A DNA stretch of 64,000 nucleotides from Pseudemcibacter aquimaris (GCF_028869115.1 NZ_CP079800.1:930001-994000); one strand, 5' to 3'. Positions 24,878 to 33,950 are shown, counted from the stretch's first letter. Program-made: numbers and translations. Notes: generated from the letters alone by a model not told the origin.

Positions 24878-27800
24878 TGCTCGCTGATATAGCCATAGGC
24901 TTTATCAAACAATTCCGCATCCTTATGTAGCTGATATTTGAGAAGAGTTTTTCTCAATACCTGCTTCATCTCACGATCACCAGCTGTCGTGTTTTGCCAT
25001 CCCGGGAAGCGTGTTGCTTTGACGATTTTATCAATGTCATCAACAATGCGAGAGATGATTTCAGGTGTCTGATCGTTGCGAACTTCCTTAAACAATTCAG
25101 ACAACGCCGTTTTATTATCTTCGACGATTTTTTCATCATGCCCAGAGCCATTGTCTAAATGTACAGTCTCACGGGCAGCGTCGAGAAGTTCTTTGAGCCA
25201 GTTGATAGAGCTTAATACACCAGATTCATATTTTTCGCGGAGTTTTTCAAGGCGCTCACCAAGCTCAACATATCTGGGATCACCAGACTTCTTGCGAACT
25301 TTAGCCATCAAACTGATTTCCAGTGTTTTGGCACGTCTCGATTGCTCTGCTTCGGTCAAAGTGAAGATGGAATCCTCATCCATTACCAACTCGTCGAGAT
25401 CACCACGAATTTGGTCAATATCTGTGTGCTGGTGGATCAAGCGAATAGTTTCTGGCCCAAGCGACTGCCAAATCAATGAGCCTAAACCACCAACTGGACG
25501 CACAGAGTCATAGACTTGCGCCAACCAGCGATAATCTTTCTGGAATGGCTGTAAGAATGGATCGGGTGTTAAAGCCTCCCACAATTTTTTCAAAACATTG
25601 AACTGCGCCGCAAATTGGTCACGCACCTCATTTGAGGCAAGGCAATCCTGCGCCGCAATCAAGCCCTCATACCCACCAACGGTGCGATCAACGCCGTTAA
25701 AAAAGGCCAAGCATTTTTCAATCGCAACAGGCACTTCGTCTTTATATTTGCCCAGCTGATCCACAACGCCTTCAATCTCTTTCGGATCATAGGCGAGTGC
25801 TTTTGCCAGGTTTTCAAACACGCCCAAATAATCAATGATAAGGCCATGCTGCTTGGTTTCATCATACAGGCGGTTCGTCCGGCACATGGCCTGCAGCAAT
25901 GTGTGGTCGCGCAGAGGCTTATCCAAATACATGCAATAGCAAATCGGCGCGTCGAATCCGGTCAGGAGCTTAGCAGTCACAATCAGGATTTTCAGTGGAT
26001 CGGTGGAGTCACGATATTGATCGAGCACTTTTTCCTGATTGGTTGAGCTGGCATCAATAGACTGCCAGCGCTTAAAGGCTTCCTTATCTAGCGGCAGGCC
26101 CAGCTTTTCCCATTTGACCCAATCGGCAGCCTTTTTCTTTGGATTGCCGTTTTCGTCCTTTTCATCATCAATCGCCCCTTGGGAGAGGTTCATCACCACT
26201 TCGCAGATGCCTTCGCCGAAACGCTTGGTCAGAAGATCATACATCAAAACACAGGCTTCGCGGTCATAGACCACCACCATGGCTTTCAGCCCTTTAGGCT
26301 CAACATGGCTGGTGAAGTGTTCTTGAATATCATTGGCGATGGCTTCCATACGCTTAGGAGCTTTAAGCAAATGCGCGAGCTTCCCGGCCTTTTGTGAGAG
26401 CTGTGTTTTTTCCTCTTCCGTCAGGTTATTAGCCTCGGCCAGCGCATCGAATTCTTTATCGATAGCCTCTTGATCAACACGCAGCTCAGCCAAACGCGGT
26501 TCAAACTTAACTGGAAGTGTAGCCTCATCACGAATGGACTGTTTATATGAATAGCGGTTCATATATCGCCCTTGGTCTTGATCAGCACCGAAGAGACGGA
26601 AGGTGTTACGCTCAATGCCAGAGATCGGCGTGCCTGTCAGGCCAAAGAAATAAGCATTCGGCAACGCCCAACGCATTTTTTCGCCCAGCATACCTTCTTG
26701 AGTGCGGTGCGCTTCATCGACCAGAACAATGATATTTTCGCGTGGGTTCAGGCCGTCCTTATTGTTCTCGTCAATTTCCACGTCATCAAATTTGAAGACA
26801 GTGGTCACAAGGATATTGCGGCTATCATGCTCCAGCTCTTTAGAAAGCTGTTTGCAGGATTTCACCGGGGTGACGTTTTTCACATCCGCATTGTCAAAGG
26901 TAGTGTTGATTTGGCTGTCTAGATCAACGCGATCCACCACAACCACCACGGTTGGGTTTTTCAAATCCGGATCAGCTTTCAGCATCTTCGCGGCATAGAG
27001 CATCAGCAAGGATTTACCGGAGCCTTGGAAATGCCAGATCAACCCTTTGCGGATTTCACCGCTTTTTACACGATCCACGATTTGTTTGGCCGCTTCATAT
27101 TGCGGATAACGGGGCAGCAGCTTGATACGCTTGATCACATTGGTGTTAGGCAGCTTGGTGGCTGAATACAGCGCAAACGATTGCAGCAGTTCCAACAGTG
27201 TTTGCGGCTCCAACAGGCGCTCGGCACTGGTCAGGACCGTATTCATGTTCTGCGGAATCTCATCGCCATCTGTGGTTTTGTGCCATGGCATCCAGTGTTT
27301 GAACCCGGCATTCACCGCGCCATAGGCAAAGGTTTTGCCTTCCGTGGCGAAACATAAAAGGTTCGGTACAAAAAAACTGCTCTGATTAGCCCAGTAATGC
27401 TTGTCACCGCCCATAAAATCAGAGGCACCATCTTGCCAGCTGATCGCCATGCGGACAGGTGTTTTAACTTCTCCAACCACCAACGGTATACCGTTCACAT
27501 ACAGCACCAGATCAAAGAAGGCGTTTTTCGCGCCCATGGAGGGCACTTGCTGTGAGACCACATACTGGTTTTTGGAATGGTCGTGATAATCAATCAGGTT
27601 GATAGTGATATGCTCGCCATCTTTGCCTAGCGGCATGGATTTTTCACCGCGCAACCATTCGGTAAACAGCTCATTGGCGCGAACAAGGCCGCTATGGCTG
27701 GCCTCCAGCAAGACACCGCGCAGCTTGTAAATCACCTCATCGGCTTTTTCGGAGTCTTTGGCAATATCGGGATTCAAACGGCACAGCGCATCTTTCAGCC

Positions 27801-27936
27801 AGCATTCAATCAGCACATCCTGCGGCTCACGCGGCAACTCGGTCCCGTGGATGAATGTCCAGTTATCACCCGGTAACGCAGCAAGGCGGTCGCGGATGGC
27901 TTCTTCGATGGTATTGGCTTCGTTAAATCCGCTCAT
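24871..27936 (-). CDS. hsdR: Type I restriction endonuclease R subunit
   Basis: The motor and nuclease subunit of a type I restriction enzyme: it translocates DNA with ATP and cuts far from the recognition site when it meets unmethylated DNA. It is 1021 residues. The N-terminal nuclease shows Asp142...Glu156-Val-Lys158 (PLVVGEVKTP), followed by Walker A QGSGKS at 304-309, the DEAH box at 407-410 and further helicase motifs (FGLTGTPI, TNRLYDETKQHG). It overlaps hsdS by 4 bp, as the last gene of the operon. It looks intact. Confidence 0.97.
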   Translation of the reverse strand: MSGFNEANTIEEAIRDRLAALPGDNWTFIHGTELPREPQDVLIECWLKDALCRLNPDIAKDSEKADEVIYKLRGVLLEASHSGLVRANELFTEWLRGEKSMPLGKDGEHITINLIDYHDHSKNQYVVSQQVPSMGAKNAFFDLVLYVNGIPLVVGEVKTPVRMAISWQDGASDFMGGDKHYWANQSSFFVPNLLCFATEGKTFAYGAVNAGFKHWMPWHKTTDGDEIPQNMNTVLTSAERLLEPQTLLELLQSFALYSATKLPNTNVIKRIKLLPRYPQYEAAKQIVDRVKSGEIRKGLIWHFQGSGKSLLMLYAAKMLKADPDLKNPTVVVVVDRVDLDSQINTTFDNADVKNVTPVKSCKQLSKELEHDSRNILVTTVFKFDDVEIDENNKDGLNPRENIIVLVDEAHRTQEGMLGEKMRWALPNAYFFGLTGTPISGIERNTFRLFGADQDQGRYMNRYSYKQSIRDEATLPVKFEPRLAELRVDQEAIDKEFDALAEANNLTEEEKTQLSQKAGKLAHLLKAPKRMEAIANDIQEHFTSHVEPKGLKAMVVVYDREACVLMYDLLTKRFGEGICEVVMNLSQGAIDDEKDENGNPKKKAADWVKWEKLGLPLDKEAFKRWQSIDASSTNQEKVLDQYRDSTDPLKILIVTAKLLTGFDAPICYCMYLDKPLRDHTLLQAMCRTNRLYDETKQHGLIIDYLGVFENLAKALAYDPKEIEGVVDQLGKYKDEVPVAIEKCLAFFNGVDRTVGGYEGLIAAQDCLASNEVRDQFAAQFNVLKKLWEALTPDPFLQPFQKDYRWLAQVYDSVRPVGGLGSLIWQSLGPETIRLIHQHTDIDQIRGDLDELVMDEDSIFTLTEAEQSRRAKTLEISLMAKVRKKSGDPRYVELGERLEKLREKYESGVLSSINWLKELLDAARETVHLDNGSGHDEKIVEDNKTALSELFKEVRNDQTPEIISRIVDDIDKIVKATRFPGWQNTTAGDREMKQVLRKTLLKYQLHKDAELFDKAYGYISEHY

Positions 27937-29096
27937 GCTGCCTCCTCGAGAGTATTTTTAATTAATAATTTTCGAATATTTAGTGTTTTATCTTTCTTTT
28001 CTTCAAGTAAATCAATTGATGCTTCAAAACCATTCAGTGTCTCAGAGATTGATTCTTGTTTCTCTAAATCAGGAAGGTTGATTTTGACTGAAGCCATGTC
28101 TGACTGATTAACCGAGGGAACAGCGCCCTGCCTTACGAAGGTTGCAAAGTCAATCGTGTTTAAGAAGTGGTATAGATACTCAGTTGAAATCTCTCCGCTT
28201 GGTAAGGCTGCCATCATGTTATTATCAATAATTGTTGAATGCTTCAAAATGCGCCTTCTATTTAATAAAAGAGCTGCGCCAACTTTTGCGAATACAACAC
28301 TGCCAGCAGGAAATTCTGTGGCTTTCATTATTTTCTTCTCTTCGCCACTTATCCAATTATCAGACTTGATAATATATTTGCTATTCTCGCCGTGATTCAT
28401 GTCTGCAACCTTGATGAAGGGTATTTCTCCTTGCTTATTTCCTTGGTATTTAGGTTTAAAACCAGATCCACCCTTAAATTTGACGATGTCGCCTAAGTTG
28501 ATTTTTTTATATTCATCATCATGAACGGACTCCGCCCTTATTTTACCCAATAAAAAATCAGTTCTTTTCAGGAGTTCATCAATTTGAAAAAGTTTATCTT
28601 CAATCTTCTCAAAGATCTCCAGCATCTCCTCCTGTCGTGGGCGGGGCGGCAGTGGGAATTCTTGGTTGGCCAGTGTTTTCCATTTGATGGTTGGTGAGAG
28701 TGAACCTTCGGAGATTGCAACGGCTCGCTCCATGAACATATCTGATTGCATAAAAAATGGCAGATATTCAGGCACCACTGCTTCTGGGATCGCTTCCAGC
28801 ACCATTGCATGCGCCGAACAAATGCCCTCAAAATCAGCAACGGCCACTTTGCGTTGATAAGCGCGACGTTTGCCAAAGATGATTTGGCCGGGCTTCACCA
28901 GAAGCTTCTGGCCCTTCACATCACTCGGTACGCCTCTGCGGGTAATGCGTAAATTGTCAGGATCAAGGTGCTCAAGTCCAACATACACTTCCAAGTCTGT
29001 ATCCGCAGGATCAACACGCTTGCTCACGCTTTTGGCAATCTCGCCAAACTTAACGATGCGCCAGCCTTCTGATTTTTGTTTCTCCGTTAATTGCAT
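27933..29096 (-). CDS. hsdS: Type I specificity subunit S
   Basis: The DNA-recognition subunit of the M-S-R complex: two target-recognition domains, each reading one half of a bipartite site, joined by conserved helices. It is 387 residues. TRD1 spans about 10-160 with LPPRPRQEEMLEIFEKIED-type helix after it; TRD2 spans about 200-345 and ends in the second helix (KQESISETLNGFEASIDLL). The DNA for the TRD2 half (27.95-28.55 kb) is much more AT-rich than the TRD1 half and the rest of the operon, suggesting TRD exchange. The gene overlaps hsdR by 4 bp and follows hsdM2 after 6 bp. Confidence 0.95.
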   Translation of the reverse strand: MQLTEKQKSEGWRIVKFGEIAKSVSKRVDPADTDLEVYVGLEHLDPDNLRITRRGVPSDVKGQKLLVKPGQIIFGKRRAYQRKVAVADFEGICSAHAMVLEAIPEAVVPEYLPFFMQSDMFMERAVAISEGSLSPTIKWKTLANQEFPLPPRPRQEEMLEIFEKIEDKLFQIDELLKRTDFLLGKIRAESVHDDEYKKINLGDIVKFKGGSGFKPKYQGNKQGEIPFIKVADMNHGENSKYIIKSDNWISGEEKKIMKATEFPAGSVVFAKVGAALLLNRRRILKHSTIIDNNMMAALPSGEISTEYLYHFLNTIDFATFVRQGAVPSVNQSDMASVKINLPDLEKQESISETLNGFEASIDLLEEKKDKTLNIRKLLIKNTLEEAA

Positions 29097-29102
29097 CGCT
29101 GT

Positions 29103-30590
29103 TTACGCCTCATATCCCAATTCTTTCAAGCTATCGAACAGCTTGTTTGTTTGCTTTTTGAGAAGGGTGCGAGAGATTTTCCAATCTTCAATGGCACCTT
29201 CTAAATCCTGTTCTTCCTCGTGACTGCCATTGCCGTTTTTGGCGGTGACATAGAGTGGAATGGACAGGTTGAATAAATTGTCTTTGACCTCATCCAGATC
29301 GACTAATCGCGCTATATCTGGGTGATCTTCTGGCTCGTAATAGGCTTCGACCAGCTTTTCCAAATTGTCGTCGGATAAAAAGCTGGTGGCGCGTTCACGG
29401 GTGACTTCATGCACGCCATTCACAAAGACAATCTTGTTTTTGCGGTCGGCGGTTTTGTTATGGCGCAGGACCACCACGCAAGATTCCATAGGACTGTTGT
29501 AAAACAGGTTTGGCCCCAAGCCGATGACGGCCTCAACCAAGTCACTGGCGATCACGCCTTTGCGGATATCTTCTTCCTGATCACGGAACAACACGCCATG
29601 CGGCCAAAGCATTGCAGCGCGGCCTGTTTTCGGGTTCAGGCTTTTCATGATATGCTGGAAAAACGCATAATCGGCGCAGCCCTGTGGGGGGACGCCATGC
29701 ATGTTACGGCCATATAGGTCCGATCCGAATGCCTCTCGGTCCCATTTCTTGATGGAGTATGGTGGGTTAGCAAAGATCACATCGAATTGCTGGAGCTTGT
29801 CGCCTTTGGTAAATTTCGGCTCTTTGAGTGTATCGCCACGGGCAATATCAAATTCCTCAATATCGTGGAGCAGCATGTTCATCTTGGCAATCGCTGAGGT
29901 CAGAAGATTGACCTCTTGCCCATAGAGTTTGACGGTGCGCCATTCGCGGTCGTCTTTGCGTAAATCCATGACGGCGTTCAGCAACATCCCTCCGGTACCG
30001 CAGGTGGGGTCATAGGCCGTTTCACCCGGTTGCAAGCCAAGGATACGTGTCATCAAATGCACAACGGTGCGGTTGGTGTAAAACTCGGCTGCGGTATGAC
30101 CTGAATCATCGGCGAATTGCTTGATCAGATATTCGTAGGCATTACCCAGATCATCCTGATCAATGTCCTTCACGCCGAGCGGGATTTGGCTAAAATGATT
30201 GATCAGCGACACCAGTAGGTGGTCCGGCAAGCGCTCTTTATTCGTCCAGACGGCATCGCCGAACACGCCATATAAGCGCGGATTGGCTTTTTCGATGGCT
30301 CGCAGGGCATCTTTCAGGACTTTGCCGACATCCTTGGTGGTGGATTGGACCACGCTCCAGCGGGCATTATCGGGAATGACAAAGCGGTGCTGCTCAGGCT
30401 TTTTGGCAAGCTCATCATCCTCATAAAGCTCAAGCGCTTGGATATATTCTTCCTGATAGACATCATCCATGCGTTTATAAAACAGCAGCGGGAAGATGTA
30501 TTGTTTATAATCTGATGCTTCGATTTGACCGCGCAGCAAAACAGCCGCACCCCAGAGCAAATCTTCCAGTTGTTTTTGTGTGATGCTCAT
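29103..30590 (-). CDS. hsdM: Type I methyltransferase M subunit, second copy
   Basis: N6-adenine DNA methyltransferase subunit of the type I system. It is 495 residues with the N-terminal helical domain (MSITQKQLEDLLWGAAVLL), the SAM-binding motif I DPTCGTGG (194-201) and the catalytic motif IV NPPY (275-278). It is clearly related to the preceding hsdM but is not a recent identical copy; differences run throughout. Its start overlaps the stop of the upstream hsdM by 4 bp. Both copies keep the catalytic motifs. Confidence 0.96.
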   Translation of the reverse strand: MSITQKQLEDLLWGAAVLLRGQIEASDYKQYIFPLLFYKRMDDVYQEEYIQALELYEDDELAKKPEQHRFVIPDNARWSVVQSTTKDVGKVLKDALRAIEKANPRLYGVFGDAVWTNKERLPDHLLVSLINHFSQIPLGVKDIDQDDLGNAYEYLIKQFADDSGHTAAEFYTNRTVVHLMTRILGLQPGETAYDPTCGTGGMLLNAVMDLRKDDREWRTVKLYGQEVNLLTSAIAKMNMLLHDIEEFDIARGDTLKEPKFTKGDKLQQFDVIFANPPYSIKKWDREAFGSDLYGRNMHGVPPQGCADYAFFQHIMKSLNPKTGRAAMLWPHGVLFRDQEEDIRKGVIASDLVEAVIGLGPNLFYNSPMESCVVVLRHNKTADRKNKIVFVNGVHEVTRERATSFLSDDNLEKLVEAYYEPEDHPDIARLVDLDEVKDNLFNLSIPLYVTAKNGNGSHEEEQDLEGAIEDWKISRTLLKKQTNKLFDSLKELGYEA

Positions 30591-32083
30591 AGCTCGAAAC
30601 CCTCCTTGGCCAGCAGGGCCTCTAATTCATCTTCTGCCTGTTCAAGATTGGCGAGTTTCTGTTTAAAATCTTTCAGGGCTTCTTCCACCGTGATGGTTTC
30701 TTCCTCAAGCGGCTTTTGCACATATCGCGCAATGTTGAGGTTAAAGTCGTTTTCTTCGATCTCCTTGATCGGCACCCAGCGACTTACGCCTTCGATTTCT
30801 TCCGCTGCTTCATGCTGGCGTTTGTAGATGTCGTAGATTTCATCGGCTTGGCCTTCGCTCATGGTGTTTTGAGCGCGGCCTTTGGTGTAAATCTCATCAG
30901 CGTTGATGAAGAGGACTTCTTTTCGGTTCAGCGTTTTCTTGTCTTTTCGCAGGACAAGCACACAAGCGGAAATACCAGTGCCATAAAACAGGTTCTCTGC
31001 AAGGCCAATCACACATTCCAAAGCGCCATTTTTGATAAGCGCCTCACGGATTTTGGCCTCAGAGCTTCCTCTGAATAGAACGCCATGTGGCACAACAACA
31101 GCCATCCGGCCTGTATCATCACGCATGGACGCATACATGTGCATGACCCAAGCAAAGTCGCCGTTCTTTTTTGGTGCGATGCCGTAGGCATTACGGTTAT
31201 ATTGATCAGCACTCCAGCTATCATGACCCCAGTCTTCAAGGCTGAATGGTGGGTTAGCGATCACGCAGTCAAAGGTTTCCAGCTTGTCACCATCGGTAAA
31301 TTTGGGATCGCGCAGTGTATCACCGCGAATGATCTGAAAATCCTCCATGCCATGCAGAAACAGGTTCATGCGGGCAATAGCTTCGGTGGTCAGGTTTTTC
31401 TCTTGGCCTTTGAGCGTCAAAAGCCGTGGGTCTTCGCCACGCTCCTGAACATGGTGGATTGTTTCAAGCAGCATGCCGCCTGTACCGCAAGCCGGGTCAT
31501 AGACAACTTCACCCGCTTTTGGGTCAAGGACATTGACCATCAGCCTTACAACAGTGCGCGGTGTATAGAACTCACCTGCTTTTTTATTGGCCTTGTCAGC
31601 AAACTTCTTGATTAGAAATTCGTAGGCGCGACCCATGTCATCATCACGGACATCCTTCACGCCCATCGGGATTTGATGGAAATGATTGAGCAGTTCTGTG
31701 ATTAAGCTGTCAGGCAAGCGATCTTTGTTGGTCCACGGCGCATCACCAAATATGCCATAAAGATGCGGATTGGCTTTTTCAACACAGCGGAAAGCACCTT
31801 GCAGGGCTTTACCGACATCCTTTGTGGTTGAAAGCACATCGCTCCAGCGGCAGCCTTTTGGAATTTGAATGCGGTGTTGCTCAGCAGCGTTGGCGAGGTC
31901 CTCATCACCGTAAAGCTCCATCGCCGTTTCAAATTCTTCATTATAGACATCGTTGATGCGTTTGAAGAAAAGGATCGGGAAGATGTAGGTCTTGTAATCA
32001 GACGCATCGATAGGCCCGGTGATAATATGCGCGGCCATCCAGAGCTGGTGCTCTAATTCTTTCAGCGTTAGCTTTTTACTCAC
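30587..32083 (-). CDS. hsdM: Type I methyltransferase M subunit, first copy
   Basis: A second type I adenine methyltransferase subunit. Taken from GTG 32083, it is 498 residues, with motif I DPACGTGG (196-203) and NPPF (277-280), and homologous along its length to the other hsdM. The GTG has AAGGTG upstream and overlaps the regulator's stop by 8 bp; ATG 32104 (with AGGAAAG) is an alternative. The longer frame to 32224 mostly overlaps the small upstream gene in another frame and is not used. The phenylalanine in motif IV (NPPF) is found in many active HsdM proteins. Confidence 0.94.
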   Translation of the reverse strand: MSKKLTLKELEHQLWMAAHIITGPIDASDYKTYIFPILFFKRINDVYNEEFETAMELYGDEDLANAAEQHRIQIPKGCRWSDVLSTTKDVGKALQGAFRCVEKANPHLYGIFGDAPWTNKDRLPDSLITELLNHFHQIPMGVKDVRDDDMGRAYEFLIKKFADKANKKAGEFYTPRTVVRLMVNVLDPKAGEVVYDPACGTGGMLLETIHHVQERGEDPRLLTLKGQEKNLTTEAIARMNLFLHGMEDFQIIRGDTLRDPKFTDGDKLETFDCVIANPPFSLEDWGHDSWSADQYNRNAYGIAPKKNGDFAWVMHMYASMRDDTGRMAVVVPHGVLFRGSSEAKIREALIKNGALECVIGLAENLFYGTGISACVLVLRKDKKTLNRKEVLFINADEIYTKGRAQNTMSEGQADEIYDIYKRQHEAAEEIEGVSRWVPIKEIEENDFNLNIARYVQKPLEEETITVEEALKDFKQKLANLEQAEDELEALLAKEGFEL

Positions 32084-32276
32084 CAGCTTCACCTTTTGTT
32101 TCATTTCTTTCCTGTTCACTGATCCAACGGTCAATCTCGCTTTTGCGAAATCGCCACGCGCTTCCCACTTTGAAGCCCGGAACCTTGCCCTCAGATGCAA
32201 ATCGATAGGCCGTCTTCTCAGCAATCTTGAGGTAATCGGCGAGTTCCTTCACGGTCATAATGTCATCATTGGGCAT
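32076..32276 (-). CDS. Excisionase-family helix-turn-helix protein
   Basis: A 66-residue MerR-like/excisionase-type DNA-binding protein: IMTVKELADYLKIAEKTAYRF is the helix-turn-helix and the wing follows as GFKVGSAWRFRKSEIDRWI. It is the first gene of the hsd operon and overlaps hsdM by 8 bp. Such small proteins are often found at the head of type I restriction operons and may set their expression; alternatively it is a recombination directionality factor left from a mobile element. I favour the regulator role because no integrase is nearby. Confidence 0.85.
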   Translation of the reverse strand: MPNDDIMTVKELADYLKIAEKTAYRFASEGKVPGFKVGSAWRFRKSEIDRWISEQERNETKGEAGE

Positions 32277-32348
32277 AGCTTTAATGTCCTTCTCGGGATA
32301 TATGGATTGAAAATAGTAGAAAATAGATGAATATGCAAGCGTTGACCC

Positions 32349-32391
32349 TTGACATTATACCCCACTGGGGTATATACCCATACTGGGTATA
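32349..32391 (+). promoter_or_regulatory. Copper-operon promoter with two tandem CsoR-type operators
   Basis: A TTGACA -35 at 32349-32354 and a TATATA -10 at 32371-32376 (16-bp spacer) are overlaid by two palindromes. Site 1 is TATACCCC-act-GGGGTATA (32356-32374, perfect 8-bp arms). Site 2 is TATACCC-atact-GGGTATA (32373-32391, perfect 7-bp arms), overlapping the first by 2 bp. G-tract inverted repeats of this kind are the usual operators of CsoR/RcnR-family repressors. The csoR-like gene begins at 32411. Copper-relieved autoregulation is inferred. Confidence 0.85.
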
Positions 32392-32410
32392 TTAAGATAG
32401 GTATAAAGCG

Positions 32411-32677
32411 ATGCATCCATCACACAAAGATCATTTAGGAAAATTAAACCGCGTTTCCGGGCAGGTTGAGGCGGTTAAAAGAATGATTGATGAAGGAAAA
32501 TACTGCGTTGATATCATGACACAGATACGTGCGGCTCGAAGCGCTCTGAAGGCAGTAGAGCTGGCCGTTCTTGAAACGCACATGAAGTCTTGTCTCGATC
32601 AGGCCTGTTGTCACAGCGCAGATGAACAAAATAAAAAAATTGAGGAGATCGTCACGCTCCTTAAAAAATATGAATAG
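32411..32677 (+). CDS. csoR: CsoR-family copper-sensing repressor
   Basis: An 88-residue all-helical DUF156 repressor. The copper(I) ligand set Cys32-x24-His57-x3-Cys61 has the spacing of CsoR (Cys-His-Cys) rather than that of RcnR or FrmR. The characteristic HKDHLGKLNRVSGQVEAVKRM helix forms the DNA-binding face. It lies 20 bp after twin palindromes that overlap its promoter. It is the first gene of the copper-related operon, so it most likely represses the operon until Cu(I) binds. Confidence 0.95.
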   Translation: MHPSHKDHLGKLNRVSGQVEAVKRMIDEGKYCVDIMTQIRAARSALKAVELAVLETHMKSCLDQACCHSADEQNKKIEEIVTLLKKYE

Positions 32678-32740
32678 ATCGGAAAGGTTCTACGTGATCC
32701 AAAGTGAAAGAAAATATAATTTGAAAGGCATGATATAAGC

Positions 32741-33466
32741 ATGACAGCACATTTATATCGAATGGAATTGCCAGACCATCTTTGCCCCTCCGGCGTAAAG
32801 TTGAAAAGCTATCTGGAAAAGAAGCGTATTAAATTCACAGACCATCCTCTTAAAAGCAGAAATGAGGTGGAGGCGTTGAAAGATGAGTTAGGTGTAAAAA
32901 CAACCCCACAGCTGGTGATAGATAATCAAGTTGTTGGTGGATATGAGGCTTCTCTTGAGCATTTTGGTGACCAAGCAGGTAATGACAAAACCTATATGCC
33001 AGTTATCGCGCTGTTTTCCATTGCTGCTTTAAGTGCAGTATCAGTGACTTGGTTGGTCTCAACATCGGTTTTTTCAAATATGACCCTCCCGTGGTTTATA
33101 GCCATTTCGATGATCCTGCTTGGTTTGCAAAAGCTGAAAGATATTCAATCATTTGCTGACATGTTTTTGAATTATGATTTGTTAGCACGCGCATGGCCTC
33201 CCTATGGAAAAATTTATCCGTTTCTGGAAGCGGGTGCTGGTTTGCTGATGTTCGCAGGCATTTTGACTTGGCTATCTGCGCCAGTCGCTTTGGTGTTTGG
33301 GTCGATTGGGGCCGTCAGCGTATTCAAGGCGGTTTATATTGATAAACGAGACCTTACTTGTGCCTGTGTCGGAGGTAATACAAATGTTCCGCTCGGATTT
33401 ATCTCATTGCTAGAAAATTTGATGATGGTCGGCATGGCTGTCTGGATATTGTTCAAAATCATTTAA
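32741..33466 (+). CDS. Glutaredoxin-MauE fusion membrane protein
   Basis: A 241-residue fusion. Residues 1-75 form a glutaredoxin-like domain with a monothiol active site Cys15-Pro-Ser-Gly, the cis-proline in KTTPQLVI and GGYEASLEHF. Residues 84-240 form a four-helix membrane domain of the MauE/DoxX redox type (LTWLSAPVALVFGSIGAV), with a Cys207-Ala-Cys209 pair. Such proteins are associated with disulfide or electron transfer across the inner membrane. In this copper operon it may supply reductant or handle disulfides damaged by copper. The domains are clear; the role is inferred. Confidence 0.8.
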   Translation: MTAHLYRMELPDHLCPSGVKLKSYLEKKRIKFTDHPLKSRNEVEALKDELGVKTTPQLVIDNQVVGGYEASLEHFGDQAGNDKTYMPVIALFSIAALSAVSVTWLVSTSVFSNMTLPWFIAISMILLGLQKLKDIQSFADMFLNYDLLARAWPPYGKIYPFLEAGAGLLMFAGILTWLSAPVALVFGSIGAVSVFKAVYIDKRDLTCACVGGNTNVPLGFISLLENLMMVGMAVWILFKII

Positions 33467-33493
33467 TGAATAATTTAGAGGTTAAATCGATTT

Positions 33494-33928
33494 ATGACTC
33501 GTAATATTGTAATACTTCTTATTATCGCCCTTATCGGCGGCGTTTACTTTTGGCTGTCAAATAATGATGAGCAGAATGCCAAAGTTTCTGACGGCACAAA
33601 GTCAAACAGCGCCTTGGTGTCTGTTACATTGCCTGAACAGCTTTCCGATAATGCCATCGTAGGTAAGCGCATTTTTGAAGCAAAATGCGCTTCGTGTCAT
33701 GGTCAAAACGCTGCGGGGCAAAAGGGCGTAGCTCCACCTTTGATACACAAAATCTACGAACCATCTCACCACGGGGACGAGAGCTTCCAGCGTGCGGCTG
33801 CGCTTGGGGTTCGTGCTCACCATTGGCCATTTGGCAATATGCCGCCAGTTGATGGGCTCACTCGGGCTGAGGTGTCTACCATTATAACCTATGTTCGCGA
33901 GCTACAGCGGGCAAATGGAATTAACTAA
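33494..33928 (+). CDS. Membrane-anchored cytochrome c
   Basis: A 144-residue class I cytochrome c. An uncleaved N-terminal helix (IVILLIIALIGGVYFWL) anchors it in the inner membrane. The haem motif is Cys65-Ala-Ser-Cys68-His69 and the probable distal ligand is Met116 in FGNMPPVDGL. It could carry electrons from the multicopper oxidase reaction or to a terminal oxidase. It sits between the glutaredoxin-MauE gene and copC in the same operon. Confidence 0.9.
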   Translation: MTRNIVILLIIALIGGVYFWLSNNDEQNAKVSDGTKSNSALVSVTLPEQLSDNAIVGKRIFEAKCASCHGQNAAGQKGVAPPLIHKIYEPSHHGDESFQRAAALGVRAHHWPFGNMPPVDGLTRAEVSTIITYVRELQRANGIN

Positions 33929-33950
33929 CGCACCAAACAAAGAGGAAAAA

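Noticed and set aside
25076-32330. Plus-strand open frames opposite the hsd genes
   Set aside because: They mirror well-supported minus-strand genes, lack family features and ribosome sites, and arise from the anti-sense of coding DNA.
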